Part shown: one piece after another, positions 9,028 to 19,152 of the stretch
Numbering within the stretch: the first letter of the stretch is position 1
How the letters are laid out: each line of letters begins with the position of its first letter
Assembly (NCBI RefSeq): GCF_013044515.1
Contig: NZ_JABEPR010000001.1
Span: forward strand, 310,001-374,000
Source of the DNA: Sphingomonas sp. ID1715
GTDB taxonomy: Bacteria > Pseudomonadota > Alphaproteobacteria > Sphingomonadales > Sphingomonadaceae
Direction: 5' to 3'
DNA: 64,000 nt
Translations under genes and position numbers: made by a program
The notes under the pieces: generated by a model
Seen by the model: only the letters and a program-made list of their open reading frames with translations
Database searches by the model: none
What the model was told of the DNA's origin: nothing

Positions 9028-10833
9028 TCACTTCCGCCCGAAGAGCTTCTCGAGCTGATCGCGCGTCAGCTTCACCCAAGTCGGCCGTCCATGGTTGCAC
9101 TGGCCGCTGTGCGGGGTGACCTCCATTTCGCGGAGCAGCGCATTCATCTCGGCGACGCTCAGCGCACGGCCGGCGCGGACGCTGCCGTGGCAGGCCATGG
9201 TCGCCGCGACGTGGTCGAGCCGTTCCTTGAGGCTCAGCGCCTGGTCGAAAGCGGCGAGTTCGTCGGCGAGGTCGCGGACGAGACCATGGACATCGCCATT
9301 GCCGAGCGGCGCGGGCATGGCGCGCACCAGCATCGCGGCGGGACCGAAGCGTTCCAGGTCCAGTCCGAAGGCGGCGAGTTCGGGCGCGCGGGCCTCCAGC
9401 CAGTCGCAGGCGGGTTCGTCCAGTTCGACGACCTCGGGAAGCAGCAGCGCCTGGGCGTGGACGCCGCCATTGGCCGCGGCCCGTTTCATCCGTTCGAGAA
9501 CAAGGCGTTCGTGCGCGGCATGCTGGTCGACCAGGATGAGGCCATCCTCCGCCTCGGCCACGATATAGGTGTTGGCCACCTGCCCGCGCGCCACGCCGAG
9601 CGGGAAGCTGCGATGCTCGGGCGGCGGCGTGTGCGCGGGTTCGGCGCGGGCTTGCGGCGGCGAGGCGAAGAAGGAGCGGCTCTCCCTTAGCCCCTCCCCC
9701 TCGGGGGAGGGGTTGGGGTGGGGCCTGTAAGTTGACGGTAGGGCATAGGGGGACTGCCCCACCCCCAACCCCTCCCCTGAAGGAGAGGGGCTAAGCCGGG
9801 GCGCGGTCCACCCGCTCAACACGTCCACCGCAGCCGGCCGCGCGCTCGCATGCCCGGCCGCATCGAGCGCGCGCCTGAGGCCGCTGACGATCAGCCCGCG
9901 CACCAGTTGCGGATCGCGAAAGCGGACCTCCGTCTTCGCCGGATGCACGTTCACGTCGACCTCGCTCATCGGCACGTCGAGGAACAGGGCGACGAGCGGG
10001 TGGCGATCGCGGGCGAGCAGGTCGGCATAGGCGCCGCGTACCGCGCCGGCGAGCAATCGGTCCTTCACGGGCCGGCCGTTGACGAACAGATATTGGTGAT
10101 CGGCGACGCCGCGGCTGAAGGTCGGCAGTCCGGCGACGCCGCCGAGCCGCAGCCCCTCCCGCACCAGATCGACGCCCACGCTGTTCGCCGGCAGTTCGCG
10201 ATCGATCAGCGCCGCGACGCGTTTCGGCTGGCTCTGCGCAGGCGGCACCGACAGGCTCGTCCGCCCCTCATGCTCCAGCGAGAAGCCGATGTCCGGCCGC
10301 GCCATGGCCAGCCGCTTCACGGCATCGAGGCAGGCGGCATATTCGGAGCGGGCCGAACGCAGGAATTTGCGCCGCGCCGGCACCCGCTCGAACAGGGCTT
10401 CGACCCGCACGCGCGTGCCCGGGGGCAAGGCGGCCGGCCCCTCTTCGACCACTTCGCCATTGTCGACGGTCAGCGCCCAGCCGTCCGCGCCGCGCACCCG
10501 GCTCTCCAGCGTCAGGCGCGCGACGCTCGCGATCGACGGCAAGGCTTCGCCCCGAAAGCCCAGGGTAGCGACGGCCTCGATTGCGTCGTCCGGCAGCTTC
10601 GAGGTGGCATGCCGCTCCAGCGCCAGCCGCGTCTCGTCGGGCGTCATGCCGCAGCCATCGTCGGCGACCTCGATCAGCTCGGTGCCGCCGGCCCGCAGCC
10701 GCACCGCGATTCGCGTGGCGCCCGCATCGATCGCGTTTTCGACCAGCTCCTTCAGCGCGCTGGCTGGTCTTTCGACCACTTCACCCGCCGCAATCCGGTT
10801 GACGAGGTGCGAAGGAAGGCGCCGTATTGACAT
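9028..10833 (-). CDS. mutL: DNA mismatch repair protein MutL
   Basis: 601 residues from ATG 10833. The N-terminal GHKL ATPase shows ELVENAIDAGA, DDGCGM and ATSKL / TLGFRGEAL. The C-terminal dimerisation and endonuclease domain has DQHAAHERLVLE (about residue 434), the DQHA(X)2E(X)4E metal-binding signature, plus a terminal CNHGRPT; so this MutL should nick DNA itself, as in most bacteria lacking MutH. The linker between domains contains a palindromic repeat (9686-9795) translated in frame as a Pro/Gly/Ser/Glu-rich stretch near residues 347-383. Divergent from mreB across about 130 bases. Confidence 0.96.
   Translation of the reverse strand: MSIRRLPSHLVNRIAAGEVVERPASALKELVENAIDAGATRIAVRLRAGGTELIEVADDGCGMTPDETRLALERHATSKLPDDAIEAVATLGFRGEALPSIASVARLTLESRVRGADGWALTVDNGEVVEEGPAALPPGTRVRVEALFERVPARRKFLRSARSEYAACLDAVKRLAMARPDIGFSLEHEGRTSLSVPPAQSQPKRVAALIDRELPANSVGVDLVREGLRLGGVAGLPTFSRGVADHQYLFVNGRPVKDRLLAGAVRGAYADLLARDRHPLVALFLDVPMSEVDVNVHPAKTEVRFRDPQLVRGLIVSGLRRALDAAGHASARPAAVDVLSGWTAPRLSPSPSGEGLGVGQSPYALPSTYRPHPNPSPEGEGLRESRSFFASPPQARAEPAHTPPPEHRSFPLGVARGQVANTYIVAEAEDGLILVDQHAAHERLVLERMKRAAANGGVHAQALLLPEVVELDEPACDWLEARAPELAAFGLDLERFGPAAMLVRAMPAPLGNGDVHGLVRDLADELAAFDQALSLKERLDHVAATMACHGSVRAGRALSVAEMNALLREMEVTPHSGQCNHGRPTWVKLTRDQLEKLFGRK
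9686..9795. repeat. 110-base inverted repeat inside mutL
   Basis: Left arm 9686-9724 begins CTTAGCCCCTCCCC; right arm 9756-9795 is its near-exact reverse complement, ending GGAGAGGGGCTAAG. The arms are about 39 bases with a 31-base centre, and each arm has its own small hairpin (CCCCTC / GAGGGG). It resembles the REP/BIME-like units whose translations read PHPNPSPEGEG-type peptides in many GC-rich Proteobacteria. Here it is an in-frame passenger of the mutL linker. Confidence 0.85.
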
Positions 10834-12003
<1,170 letters not shown>

Positions 12004-12024
12004 AGCGCAGGTGTAGGCCAGCCC

Positions 12025-12912
12025 GTGGCGCGCCCGTCCAATCGCCGCCCCGGCTATTCGCGCCGTGCGCAATATGGCCTGTTCTTCGGCTATGTGACAG
12101 CGGTGTCGGGTGCCGTCGTCGCGCTGCTGCTGCTGATCCTGTCGACGGTCGATCCGGAAGGCTTTGGCGCGTTCAAGGGGGCAATCACCGATGCCACCTT
12201 GCCGATCAGCTCGGCGGGAAGCGCGGTGGTCGATACCGTCAGCGATGCGGGGAGCGGCATCGGCTCCTATATCGACGCTGCCGCCAAGGCGCGTCGCCTG
12301 GAGCGGGAAGCGGCGGCGACGCGCACCAGGCTGATCGAAGCCAAGGCCCTCGCCTTCGAGAACGCCCGGCTGAAGCGGCTGCTGGGCATCGCCGAGCAGG
12401 TACCCCGGCCCGTGACGGCGGGCCGCCTGGTCGGCTCCACCGGATCCAGCATCCGCCGCTATGCAATCCTGAACGCCGGCTATCTGAGCGGGGTGCGCGG
12501 TGGCATGCCGGTGCGCGGCCCGGGCGGACTGATCGGCCGCGTCGCCAATGCGGGCGCCGCCAGCGCGCGGGTCAGCCTGATCACCGATGGGGGCACCGTG
12601 GTGCCGGTGCGGCGCGTGCCGGACGGGTTTCCGGCGATCGCCACCGGGACCGGTGATGGGTTCATCGACATCCGCGCGCTGGGCGCGGAGAATACCAGCT
12701 TCAAGCGCGGCGACGTGTTCGTCACTTCGGGCATTGGCGGCGTCTATCCGCCCAACATCCCCGTCGCCGTGATCACCCGCGTGACCCGCGAGGGCTTTCT
12801 GGCCCTGCCTGTAGCCGACCCGGCCAAGGCGGATTTCGCACTCGTTCTGCCGGTCTACCAGCCGCAGGTGGAGGCGCAGCGGCGCGCACTGCCGCCGCAG
12901 CCGGCACAATGA
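12025..12912 (+). CDS. mreC: Rod shape-determining protein MreC
   Basis: 295 residues from a GTG start. One N-terminal membrane anchor (residues about 20-40, GAVVALLLLILSTVDP), then a coiled coil (AKARRLEREAAATRTRLIEA) and a periplasmic beta domain with IGRVANAGAASARVSLITD. It links MreB and MreD to the penicillin-binding protein in the periplasm. It lies 21 bases after mreB and overlaps mreD (ATGA). Confidence 0.95.
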   Translation: MARPSNRRPGYSRRAQYGLFFGYVTAVSGAVVALLLLILSTVDPEGFGAFKGAITDATLPISSAGSAVVDTVSDAGSGIGSYIDAAAKARRLEREAAATRTRLIEAKALAFENARLKRLLGIAEQVPRPVTAGRLVGSTGSSIRRYAILNAGYLSGVRGGMPVRGPGGLIGRVANAGAASARVSLITDGGTVVPVRRVPDGFPAIATGTGDGFIDIRALGAENTSFKRGDVFVTSGIGGVYPPNIPVAVITRVTREGFLALPVADPAKADFALVLPVYQPQVEAQRRALPPQPAQ

Positions 12913-13424
12913 GCCGCACCCTCCCCTTCCGCACCGCGCCGCCGGTGCTGAGCGTCAAGGCGCGTGCGGTTCCGATCGTCTCGACCATGCTGGGGTCGAT
13001 GCTCCCGCTGATGCTGCCGGTCATCGCCGAAGCGCCGGTCGTGCCGCCGTTCGGGCTGATGGTGCTGCTCGCCTGGCGGCTACTGCGCCCCGGTTTCTGG
13101 GCCGTTTGGGCGCCCTTGCCGCTCGGCTTCTTCGACGATCTGGCGAGCGGCCAGCCGGTCGGCAGCGCGATGCTCAGCTGGACGGTGGCCTTCCTGGCGA
13201 TCGAAGTGTCGGAACGGACGCTCCTCTGGCGCGACTATCTGCAGGACTGGTTCGTGGCCGCACTCGCCATCGCCGGCTGCATGGCCGCCGGATACGTCTT
13301 TGCCCTGTTCGCCGGCGGCGCTGCCCCTATGGTGAGCGTGGTGCTGCAGATCGTCGCATCGATCCTGGTCTTTCCCGCCGTGGCGCGACTGTGCGCCCGG
13401 CTCGACGTCTGGCGCCTGCGGTGA
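12909..13424 (+). CDS. mreD: Rod shape-determining protein MreD
   Basis: 171 residues, very hydrophobic with about five membrane segments (LPLMLPVIAEAPVVPPFGLM, WTVAFLAIEVSERTLLW, VAALAIAGCMAAGYVFALFA, VSVVLQIVASILVFPAVA). MreD is the inner-membrane partner of MreC and the elongasome. ATGA overlap with mreC and GTGA-type overlap with mrdA show tight coupling. Confidence 0.92.
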   Translation: MSRTLPFRTAPPVLSVKARAVPIVSTMLGSMLPLMLPVIAEAPVVPPFGLMVLLAWRLLRPGFWAVWAPLPLGFFDDLASGQPVGSAMLSWTVAFLAIEVSERTLLWRDYLQDWFVAALAIAGCMAAGYVFALFAGGAAPMVSVVLQIVASILVFPAVARLCARLDVWRLR

Positions 13425-15406
13425 AGCGCCCCAAGAAGGTCGTCACCGAGGCCTCGCAGCAATTCTCCTTCACCCGTCGCGCCATGTTCCTCGGCGCGGC
13501 GCAAGGCAGTATCGGCGCGCTGCTCGCCGGCCGCATGGCCTGGCTGTCGATCATGGAGAATGAGCGCTACTCGCTCCTTTCCGAAAGCAATCGCGTCAAC
13601 CTGACCTTGATCCCGCCGCGCCGCGGCTGGATCGTCGATCGCAACGGCAAGCCGCTCGCCATCAACCGTACCGACTTTCGCGTCGACCTCATCCCGGACC
13701 GCGTCGAGAACAAGGAACATGTGCTCGGCGAACTGAAGCACCTGCTGGCGCTGAGCGACGACGACATCCAGCGCATCCGCGACGATCTCGAGGAATCCGC
13801 CGGGTTCAAGCCGGTGCAGGTTGCCGAGGATCTCGATTGGGAGAAATTCGCGGCCGTCTCGATCCGCCTGAACGAGCTGCCCGGCGTGTCGCCGACGCGC
13901 GGCTATTCGCGCTTCTACCCCGACGGCGCGGCGGTCGGGCAGCTGATCGGCTATGTCGGTGCCGCCTCGGCCAAGGAATATGAGGAAGAGAAGGACCCGC
14001 TGCTGATCACCCCCGGCTTCAAGGTCGGCAAGGCGGGGATCGAGAAGATCATGGAGCCGCGGCTGCGCGGCCAGCCCGGCGCCAAGCGGATCGAAGTGAC
14101 GGCACGCGGCAAGCTGGTGAAGGAACTGACCACCCGCGGCGACGTGCCCGGCAACACGCTGAAGCTGACCATCGACCAGCCGCTCCAGGCCTTCGCCGCG
14201 CGCCGGCTCGGCCGTGAGTCCGGCGCCGCGATCGTCATCGACTGCGACACCGGCGGCATCCTCTGCATGGCGTCGATGCCCTCCTACGATCCGAACAATT
14301 TCTCCGACGGGATCGGCCGCGACGAATGGCGGATGCTCTCCGACGACGAGCGCCGCCCGCTCTACAACAAGCCGCTCCAGGCCATGTACCCGCCCGGCTC
14401 CACCTTCAAGCCGGTGCACGCGCTTGCGATCCTCGAGGCCGGGATCAGCCCGGAGGACACGGTGTTCTGCGGCGGCGGCTACCGGCTCGGCAACCGCTTC
14501 TATCACTGCCTGGGCCGGCACGGTCCGGTGAACATGACCCGCGCCATTGCCAAGAGCTGCAACACCTATTTCTACACCATGGGCCGGCGGATCGGCATCG
14601 ATCGCATCGCCCATGCCGCGCGCACTGCGGGGCTCGGCGCCAAATACGCGCTGCCAGTGCCGTCGCAAAGCTATGGCACCGTGCCCGATCCGGCGTGGAA
14701 ACTGCGGCGGTTCAAGCAGCAATGGACCGAGTCGGACACGCTCAATGCGGCCATCGGCCAGGGCTATGTCCTGGTCACGCCACTGCAGAACGCCGTCGCG
14801 GCCGCCCGGCTGGCGACCGGCAAGCTGCTGGTGCCGGAGATGATCGCTGACCGTGCGAAGGGGACATCGGAGCTGCTCCCAGTCCCGCCCGAATATCTCC
14901 AGTCCGTCCGCACCGGCATGCGCGAAGTGGTGAACGCCGGCACCGCCATTCGCAGCCGCCTGCCGCTCGACGGCATCGAAATGGCGGGCAAGACCGGCAC
15001 CGCGCAGGTGCGCGCGCTGTCGAGCGGCATGCGCGGCGGCATGGGTGTGCCATGGAAATATCGCGACCATGCGCTGTTCATCTTCTTCGCGCCCGTCGAC
15101 AAGCCGAAATATGCAGGCGCAATCGTGGTCGAACATGGCATGCACGGGTCGAGCTCGGCCGCGCCCGTTGCACGCGAGCTGATGACCTTCATGTACGACC
15201 AGGAGAAGGCCATGAAGGCGCTCGAGAGCATGGAGGCCGGCTGGGGCGGCGACATCGCGACTCGCATGGCCGCCGAGCGTGCCGCCTATAGCGCGGCGAA
15301 GCAGCCGGTCCCGTCGCCCGTGCCCGAGACCGTCACTACCGTGACGCCGAGCCCGACGCCGAGCGCAACGCCCGCCAACCTCACCGCGCCGCAGCCGCCC
15401 GAATGA
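13421..15406 (+). CDS. mrdA: Penicillin-binding protein 2, elongasome transpeptidase
   Basis: 661 residues from a GTG at 13421 that overlaps the mreD stop (13422-13424). A membrane anchor after the basic start (RRAMFLGAAQGSIGALLAGR) is followed by the pedestal domain and a transpeptidase domain with Ser327-Thr-Phe-Lys330, Ser379-Cys-Asn and Lys524-Thr-Gly motifs, the complete class B PBP triad. It cross-links lateral-wall peptidoglycan with RodA. The Pro/Thr/Ser-rich C-terminal tail (last 40 residues) is probably disordered. Overlaps rodA by four bases. Confidence 0.97.
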   Translation: MKRPKKVVTEASQQFSFTRRAMFLGAAQGSIGALLAGRMAWLSIMENERYSLLSESNRVNLTLIPPRRGWIVDRNGKPLAINRTDFRVDLIPDRVENKEHVLGELKHLLALSDDDIQRIRDDLEESAGFKPVQVAEDLDWEKFAAVSIRLNELPGVSPTRGYSRFYPDGAAVGQLIGYVGAASAKEYEEEKDPLLITPGFKVGKAGIEKIMEPRLRGQPGAKRIEVTARGKLVKELTTRGDVPGNTLKLTIDQPLQAFAARRLGRESGAAIVIDCDTGGILCMASMPSYDPNNFSDGIGRDEWRMLSDDERRPLYNKPLQAMYPPGSTFKPVHALAILEAGISPEDTVFCGGGYRLGNRFYHCLGRHGPVNMTRAIAKSCNTYFYTMGRRIGIDRIAHAARTAGLGAKYALPVPSQSYGTVPDPAWKLRRFKQQWTESDTLNAAIGQGYVLVTPLQNAVAAARLATGKLLVPEMIADRAKGTSELLPVPPEYLQSVRTGMREVVNAGTAIRSRLPLDGIEMAGKTGTAQVRALSSGMRGGMGVPWKYRDHALFIFFAPVDKPKYAGAIVVEHGMHGSSSAAPVARELMTFMYDQEKAMKALESMEAGWGGDIATRMAAERAAYSAAKQPVPSPVPETVTTVTPSPTPSATPANLTAPQPPE

Positions 15407-16515
15407 AACAAGGCATCGTCCCCGCACCGTTGCTGGCACTGCCCTGGGTGCCGATCCTGCTGACCATGGCGATCGGCGGCTTCGGCCTGGTCGTGCTTTA
15501 TTCGGCTGCCGGCGGTTCGCCGACGCCTTGGGCGCTCAACCAGGGCGTGCGGTTCACCATGTTCCTGGCGATGGCGATCCTGCTGTCGCGTGTCCCGGAG
15601 GGTGGGTGGCAGGCAGCGGCCTTCCCGCTCTACGCGATCATTCTGTTGATGCTGATCGCCGTCGAGGCGCTGGGCGCAGTCAGGGGCGGCAGCCAGCGCT
15701 GGCTCGACCTCGGCATCATCCGCCTGCAGCCGTCCGAACTGATGAAGGTCGCAATCGTGCTGACCATGGCGCGCTTCTATGCGCTGCTGCCCGCGAGCCA
15801 GCTGCGGACGATCACGGCGTTATGGCCGGCGGGCGTGCTGATCGGCGTTCCCGCGGCGCTGGTGATGCTGCAGCCCGATCTCGGCACCGCGCTGATGATC
15901 ACCGGCGGGGGCATTGCCGTCGTCTTCCTGGCTGGCCTGCCGCTGCGCCTGTTCGTGGGCGCCGCGCTGGCACTCGCGGCGCTGGGGCCGATCGCCTTCA
16001 GCATGATGCACGAATATCAGCGGAACCGGGTGCTGATCTTCCTCGACCCGGAAAGCGATCCGCTCGGCAAGGGCTATCACATCAGCCAGTCGAAGATCGC
16101 GATCGGGTCCGGCGGGCTGTGGGGCAAAGGCTATCTGCAGGGCACGCAAAGCCGGCTCGATTACCTGCCCGAGCGCCAGACCGACTTCGTCTTCGCGACC
16201 ATGGCCGAGGAATGGGGTCTGGCCGGCGGTCTGTTCCTGATCTTCTCCTTCTTCCTGCTTATCCGCTGGGCGATGCAGGTCGCCCACCGCGCGCGTACCA
16301 AGTTCGGACGGCTGACGGCGGCGGGGCTAGCCACCACCATCTTCTTCTATGTCGGCATCAACCTGATGATGGTGATGGGCCTGGCGCCGGTGGTCGGCAT
16401 TCCCCTGCCGCTCGTCAGCTATGGCGGGTCGGCGGTGATGACGGTGATGATCTGCCTGGGCATATTGATGTCGATCGAGCGGGACAGCCGCCGCGGTCGG
16501 CGCCAGCCGCTCTAG
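15403..16515 (+). CDS. rodA: Peptidoglycan glycosyltransferase RodA
   Basis: 370 residues, SEDS family with about ten membrane helices. It polymerises lipid II in partnership with PBP2. Family signatures include GGSQRWLDLGIIRLQPSELMK region (residues about 92-112), QPDLGTA, and GIPLPLVSYGGSAVM near the C-terminus. Last gene of the mre-mrd operon; it ends four bases into the convergent ABC permease gene. Confidence 0.96.
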   Translation: MKQGIVPAPLLALPWVPILLTMAIGGFGLVVLYSAAGGSPTPWALNQGVRFTMFLAMAILLSRVPEGGWQAAAFPLYAIILLMLIAVEALGAVRGGSQRWLDLGIIRLQPSELMKVAIVLTMARFYALLPASQLRTITALWPAGVLIGVPAALVMLQPDLGTALMITGGGIAVVFLAGLPLRLFVGAALALAALGPIAFSMMHEYQRNRVLIFLDPESDPLGKGYHISQSKIAIGSGGLWGKGYLQGTQSRLDYLPERQTDFVFATMAEEWGLAGGLFLIFSFFLLIRWAMQVAHRARTKFGRLTAAGLATTIFFYVGINLMMVMGLAPVVGIPLPLVSYGGSAVMTVMICLGILMSIERDSRRGRRQPL

Positions 16516-17663
16516 CCTCTTCCGCCGCCCGATTTGAGGACGCCACGCCGGAACAGGCGGGCGGCGACGGTGATCGTCAGTGCGAGCCACAGCAGCTGCC
16601 AGGCAAAGGCGAGCACATGCTGCCACGCCGGCACACCGGTGGCGGCGCGCGCGGCCATGGCGAAGGGCGAACTGAACGGAAAGATCGCAGCGAAGATGCC
16701 GAGGGCGGAGTCAGGCGCCCCCGCCCCGCTACTCGCCAGTGCGAACATCGCCACCTGGAAGATGGTCACCGGCAGCGACAGCATCTGGATCTCGCGCATC
16801 GAGCTCGCCTGAGCGCCGACGCCCAGGAACACGGCGCCGAGCAGCAGGAACGACAGCACGAAATAACCGAGGAACAGGGCGGAAAAGGCCGGTACCCCGA
16901 TCGGGGGCGCGAAAGCCTGCAGCTCGCCGCTGTCGAGCGTCGACAGAGCGGCCGTCAGCCCGATCGTACCCCAGAAGCTGGCGAAGACCAGGGCGACGCC
17001 CAGCAACCCGATCAGCTTGCCCAGAAACACGGCCTCGAGCGGCACGGCGGCGGCAAGGATCTCGATAACCTTGTTGTTGCGCTCTTCGGCCAGCGTGCTG
17101 ATGGCCTGGCTGGCGAGCACCAGAGATAGCAGGAACATCAGGAACACCGCGCCATAGGCGGTACCATGCAGATCCCTCCCATCCGCCGACCCAGGGCGCG
17201 GGGCGACAGCCGCGATCCTTGGCTGGGTGCCGCTCGCCGCCGCTGCGAGCAGCGAGAGATAGGCCGCGTCGCGCTCGGCACCAACGGCATGCCTGATCTC
17301 CGGACCGGACGGCGTCGGAAAGAGCACCGCCGACGCGCGGCCGTGGCGCAACGCGTGGGCCGCCACCCTGGCCGGCTCGGATGCTGCAAGGCTGAAGGTG
17401 GCCGGCGGCGCGCCCGGATCGCTGCCGGCGACGCCGCGCAGCTCCCGCTCCGTCTGCCTCAGCCGCTCCAGCGGCTCGGAAGCGGCGAGGACCAGCACCG
17501 GCCGCTGTTGACCCTCGATAGCGCGCACCGCACCCAGGCTGCCGATCGTGGCGATGCCGAACATGAACAAAGGCGCGAGCAGGAAGATCAGGAAGGTGGG
17601 CGTCAGCGTGATCGCGGTGAAGTCGCGCCGGGCGACCACCAGAGCTTGTTGCAGCAACCGCAT
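16512..17663 (-). CDS. ABC-2 type exporter permease (NatB-like)
   Basis: 383 residues. One N-terminal membrane segment (FLIFLLAPLFMFGIATIG), a roughly 130-residue extracytoplasmic domain, then five or six segments including GAVFLMFLLSLVLASQAI and LLLGAVFLGVGAQASSM. This layout matches the NatB/YhaP group of sodium or drug exporters. The ATG at 17663 overlaps the ATPase stop (TGATG), so the two subunits are coupled. Substrate unknown. Convergent overlap of four bases with rodA. Confidence 0.85.
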   Translation of the reverse strand: MRLLQQALVVARRDFTAITLTPTFLIFLLAPLFMFGIATIGSLGAVRAIEGQQRPVLVLAASEPLERLRQTERELRGVAGSDPGAPPATFSLAASEPARVAAHALRHGRASAVLFPTPSGPEIRHAVGAERDAAYLSLLAAAASGTQPRIAAVAPRPGSADGRDLHGTAYGAVFLMFLLSLVLASQAISTLAEERNNKVIEILAAAVPLEAVFLGKLIGLLGVALVFASFWGTIGLTAALSTLDSGELQAFAPPIGVPAFSALFLGYFVLSFLLLGAVFLGVGAQASSMREIQMLSLPVTIFQVAMFALASSGAGAPDSALGIFAAIFPFSSPFAMAARAATGVPAWQHVLAFAWQLLWLALTITVAARLFRRGVLKSGGGRG

Positions 17664-18565
17664 CACGCCCCTGCCTCCCGCACCAGCTTGACGAAGACGT
17701 CGTGGAGGGCCGGGCGCTCGACCGACAGCGAGGCGACCCCCTGCCCCGATGCGATCAGCCGCTCCAGCACGGGCTCGATGCCTTCGGGCGGCACGTCGAA
17801 GAGATAGGCCTGCCCCGATCTGACCGCACCAGGCGGCAGCAGCGTATCCGTCCCGGGCGCATCGCGCCGCGGCGTCAGTTGCGCCTGCATCGGCAGCAGG
17901 GCACGGGCCTCATCGACGGTGCCCTCGAAGCGGCGCTCACCGCCCGCGATGATCGCCAGTCGGTCGCAAAGCCGCTGCGCATGCGCCATCACATGGGTCG
18001 AGAACAGCACCGTCGCGCCGCGGTCGCGTTCCCCGATGATCAGCGCTTCGAGCTTCTCCTGATTGACCGGATCGAGCCCGGAGAACGGCTCGTCCAGCAC
18101 GAGCAGGTCGGGGCGGTGCACCATCGACCCGATCAGCTGCACCAGCTGCGCCATCCCCTTCGACAGGTTCCTGATCTTCTCGCCGGGCGGCACGTTGAGC
18201 CCCGTCGCTTCGAGCATTTCGGCGCCCCGCCGGCGACCTTCGCGCCAGTCGAGGCCACGCAGCGCTCCCATGAACGCGATCGCGTCGCGCGCCTTCATCG
18301 ACGGATAGAGGCCACGCTCTTCCGGCAGGTAGCCGATGCGGTCGCTGACCTCGCGGGGCCGCAGCGCGCCGAGCACGCGTCGCTCGCCGGCATCGGGCTC
18401 GATGATACCCATCAGAATGCGCAGGCTCGTCGTCTTGCCGGCGCCGTTCGGACCCAGCACGCCATAGATGCTGCCACGCGGCGCCATCAGGTCGAGTCCT
18501 GCCACGGCCTGCTTGCGTCCAAAGCTCTTGCGCAGACCTGTCGCAGTCACGGCCGGATCGTTCAT
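17663..18565 (-). CDS. ABC transporter ATP-binding subunit (NatA-like)
   Basis: 300 residues. Walker A GPNGAGKTT near residue 38, signature LSKGMAQ, Walker B LLVLDEPFSGLDP and the switch histidine in LFSTHVM are all present. A C-terminal domain of about 80 residues follows, as in NatA-type exporters. It powers the permease encoded immediately downstream. Divergent from the GNAT gene with only 44 bases between starts. Confidence 0.93.
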   Translation of the reverse strand: MNDPAVTATGLRKSFGRKQAVAGLDLMAPRGSIYGVLGPNGAGKTTSLRILMGIIEPDAGERRVLGALRPREVSDRIGYLPEERGLYPSMKARDAIAFMGALRGLDWREGRRRGAEMLEATGLNVPPGEKIRNLSKGMAQLVQLIGSMVHRPDLLVLDEPFSGLDPVNQEKLEALIIGERDRGATVLFSTHVMAHAQRLCDRLAIIAGGERRFEGTVDEARALLPMQAQLTPRRDAPGTDTLLPPGAVRSGQAYLFDVPPEGIEPVLERLIASGQGVASLSVERPALHDVFVKLVREAGA

Positions 18566-18609
18566 GCTTGCGGCGGTAGCGGGCGCAGCGTGCTCTTGCT
18601 AGCAGCGCC

Positions 18610-19152
18610 GTGGTGAGCACCGCATTGACCATCCGCCCGGGCACAGCCGCCGATCTCGAACCGCTGCTTGCCCTCGTCCACCGCGCCTATCGGGGCGACA
18701 GCGCCCGCGCCGGCTGGACCCACGAAGCCGACCTGCTCGGCGGGCAGCGCACCGATCGCGCGGCGCTCGAAGCCATACTTGCCGACCCGGCGCAGCGGCT
18801 GCTGGTTGCCGAGGAGGACGGAGCGCTGATCGGTTGCGTCCAGATCACTGACAAGGGCAGTGGAACCGCCTATCTCGGACTGCTGACCGTCGACCCGGCA
18901 AGACAGGCAGGCGGGCTCGGGCGGCGGCTGCTCGACGCTGCAGAAGTCACGGCTGGAGAAGTCTTTGGCTCCGAGCGGATGGAGATGAGCGTCATCCGTC
19001 AGCGCCTGGAACTGACCGATTATTATCGGCGCCGTGGCTATTTGCTGACCGGCGAGGAACGACCCTTCCCGCTCGACGACCCGCGCTTCGGATTGCCGCA
19101 ACGCCGCGATCTTGCCTTCGTGGTGCTGGAGAAGCCGCTCAGCCGAGCCTGA
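18610..19152 (+). CDS. GNAT family N-acetyltransferase
   Basis: About 180 residues from a GTG (18610 or 18613). The acetyl-CoA binding region is LGLLTVDPARQAGGLGRRLL, with the R/Q-x-x-G-x-G/A pattern shown as RQAGGLG. The C-terminal half (YYRRRGYLLTGEERPFPLDD) is typical of the fold. Acceptor unknown. Its last 14 bases overlap the convergent regulator gene. Confidence 0.88.
   Translation: MVSTALTIRPGTAADLEPLLALVHRAYRGDSARAGWTHEADLLGGQRTDRAALEAILADPAQRLLVAEEDGALIGCVQITDKGSGTAYLGLLTVDPARQAGGLGRRLLDAAEVTAGEVFGSERMEMSVIRQRLELTDYYRRRGYLLTGEERPFPLDDPRFGLPQRRDLAFVVLEKPLSRA

Noticed and set aside
13235-15439. Long open frame on the minus strand opposite mrdA
   Set aside because: GC-rich codon bias keeps the antisense frame open; the translated sequence is His/Arg/Asp-rich without any family motif, while the plus strand holds a complete PBP2.
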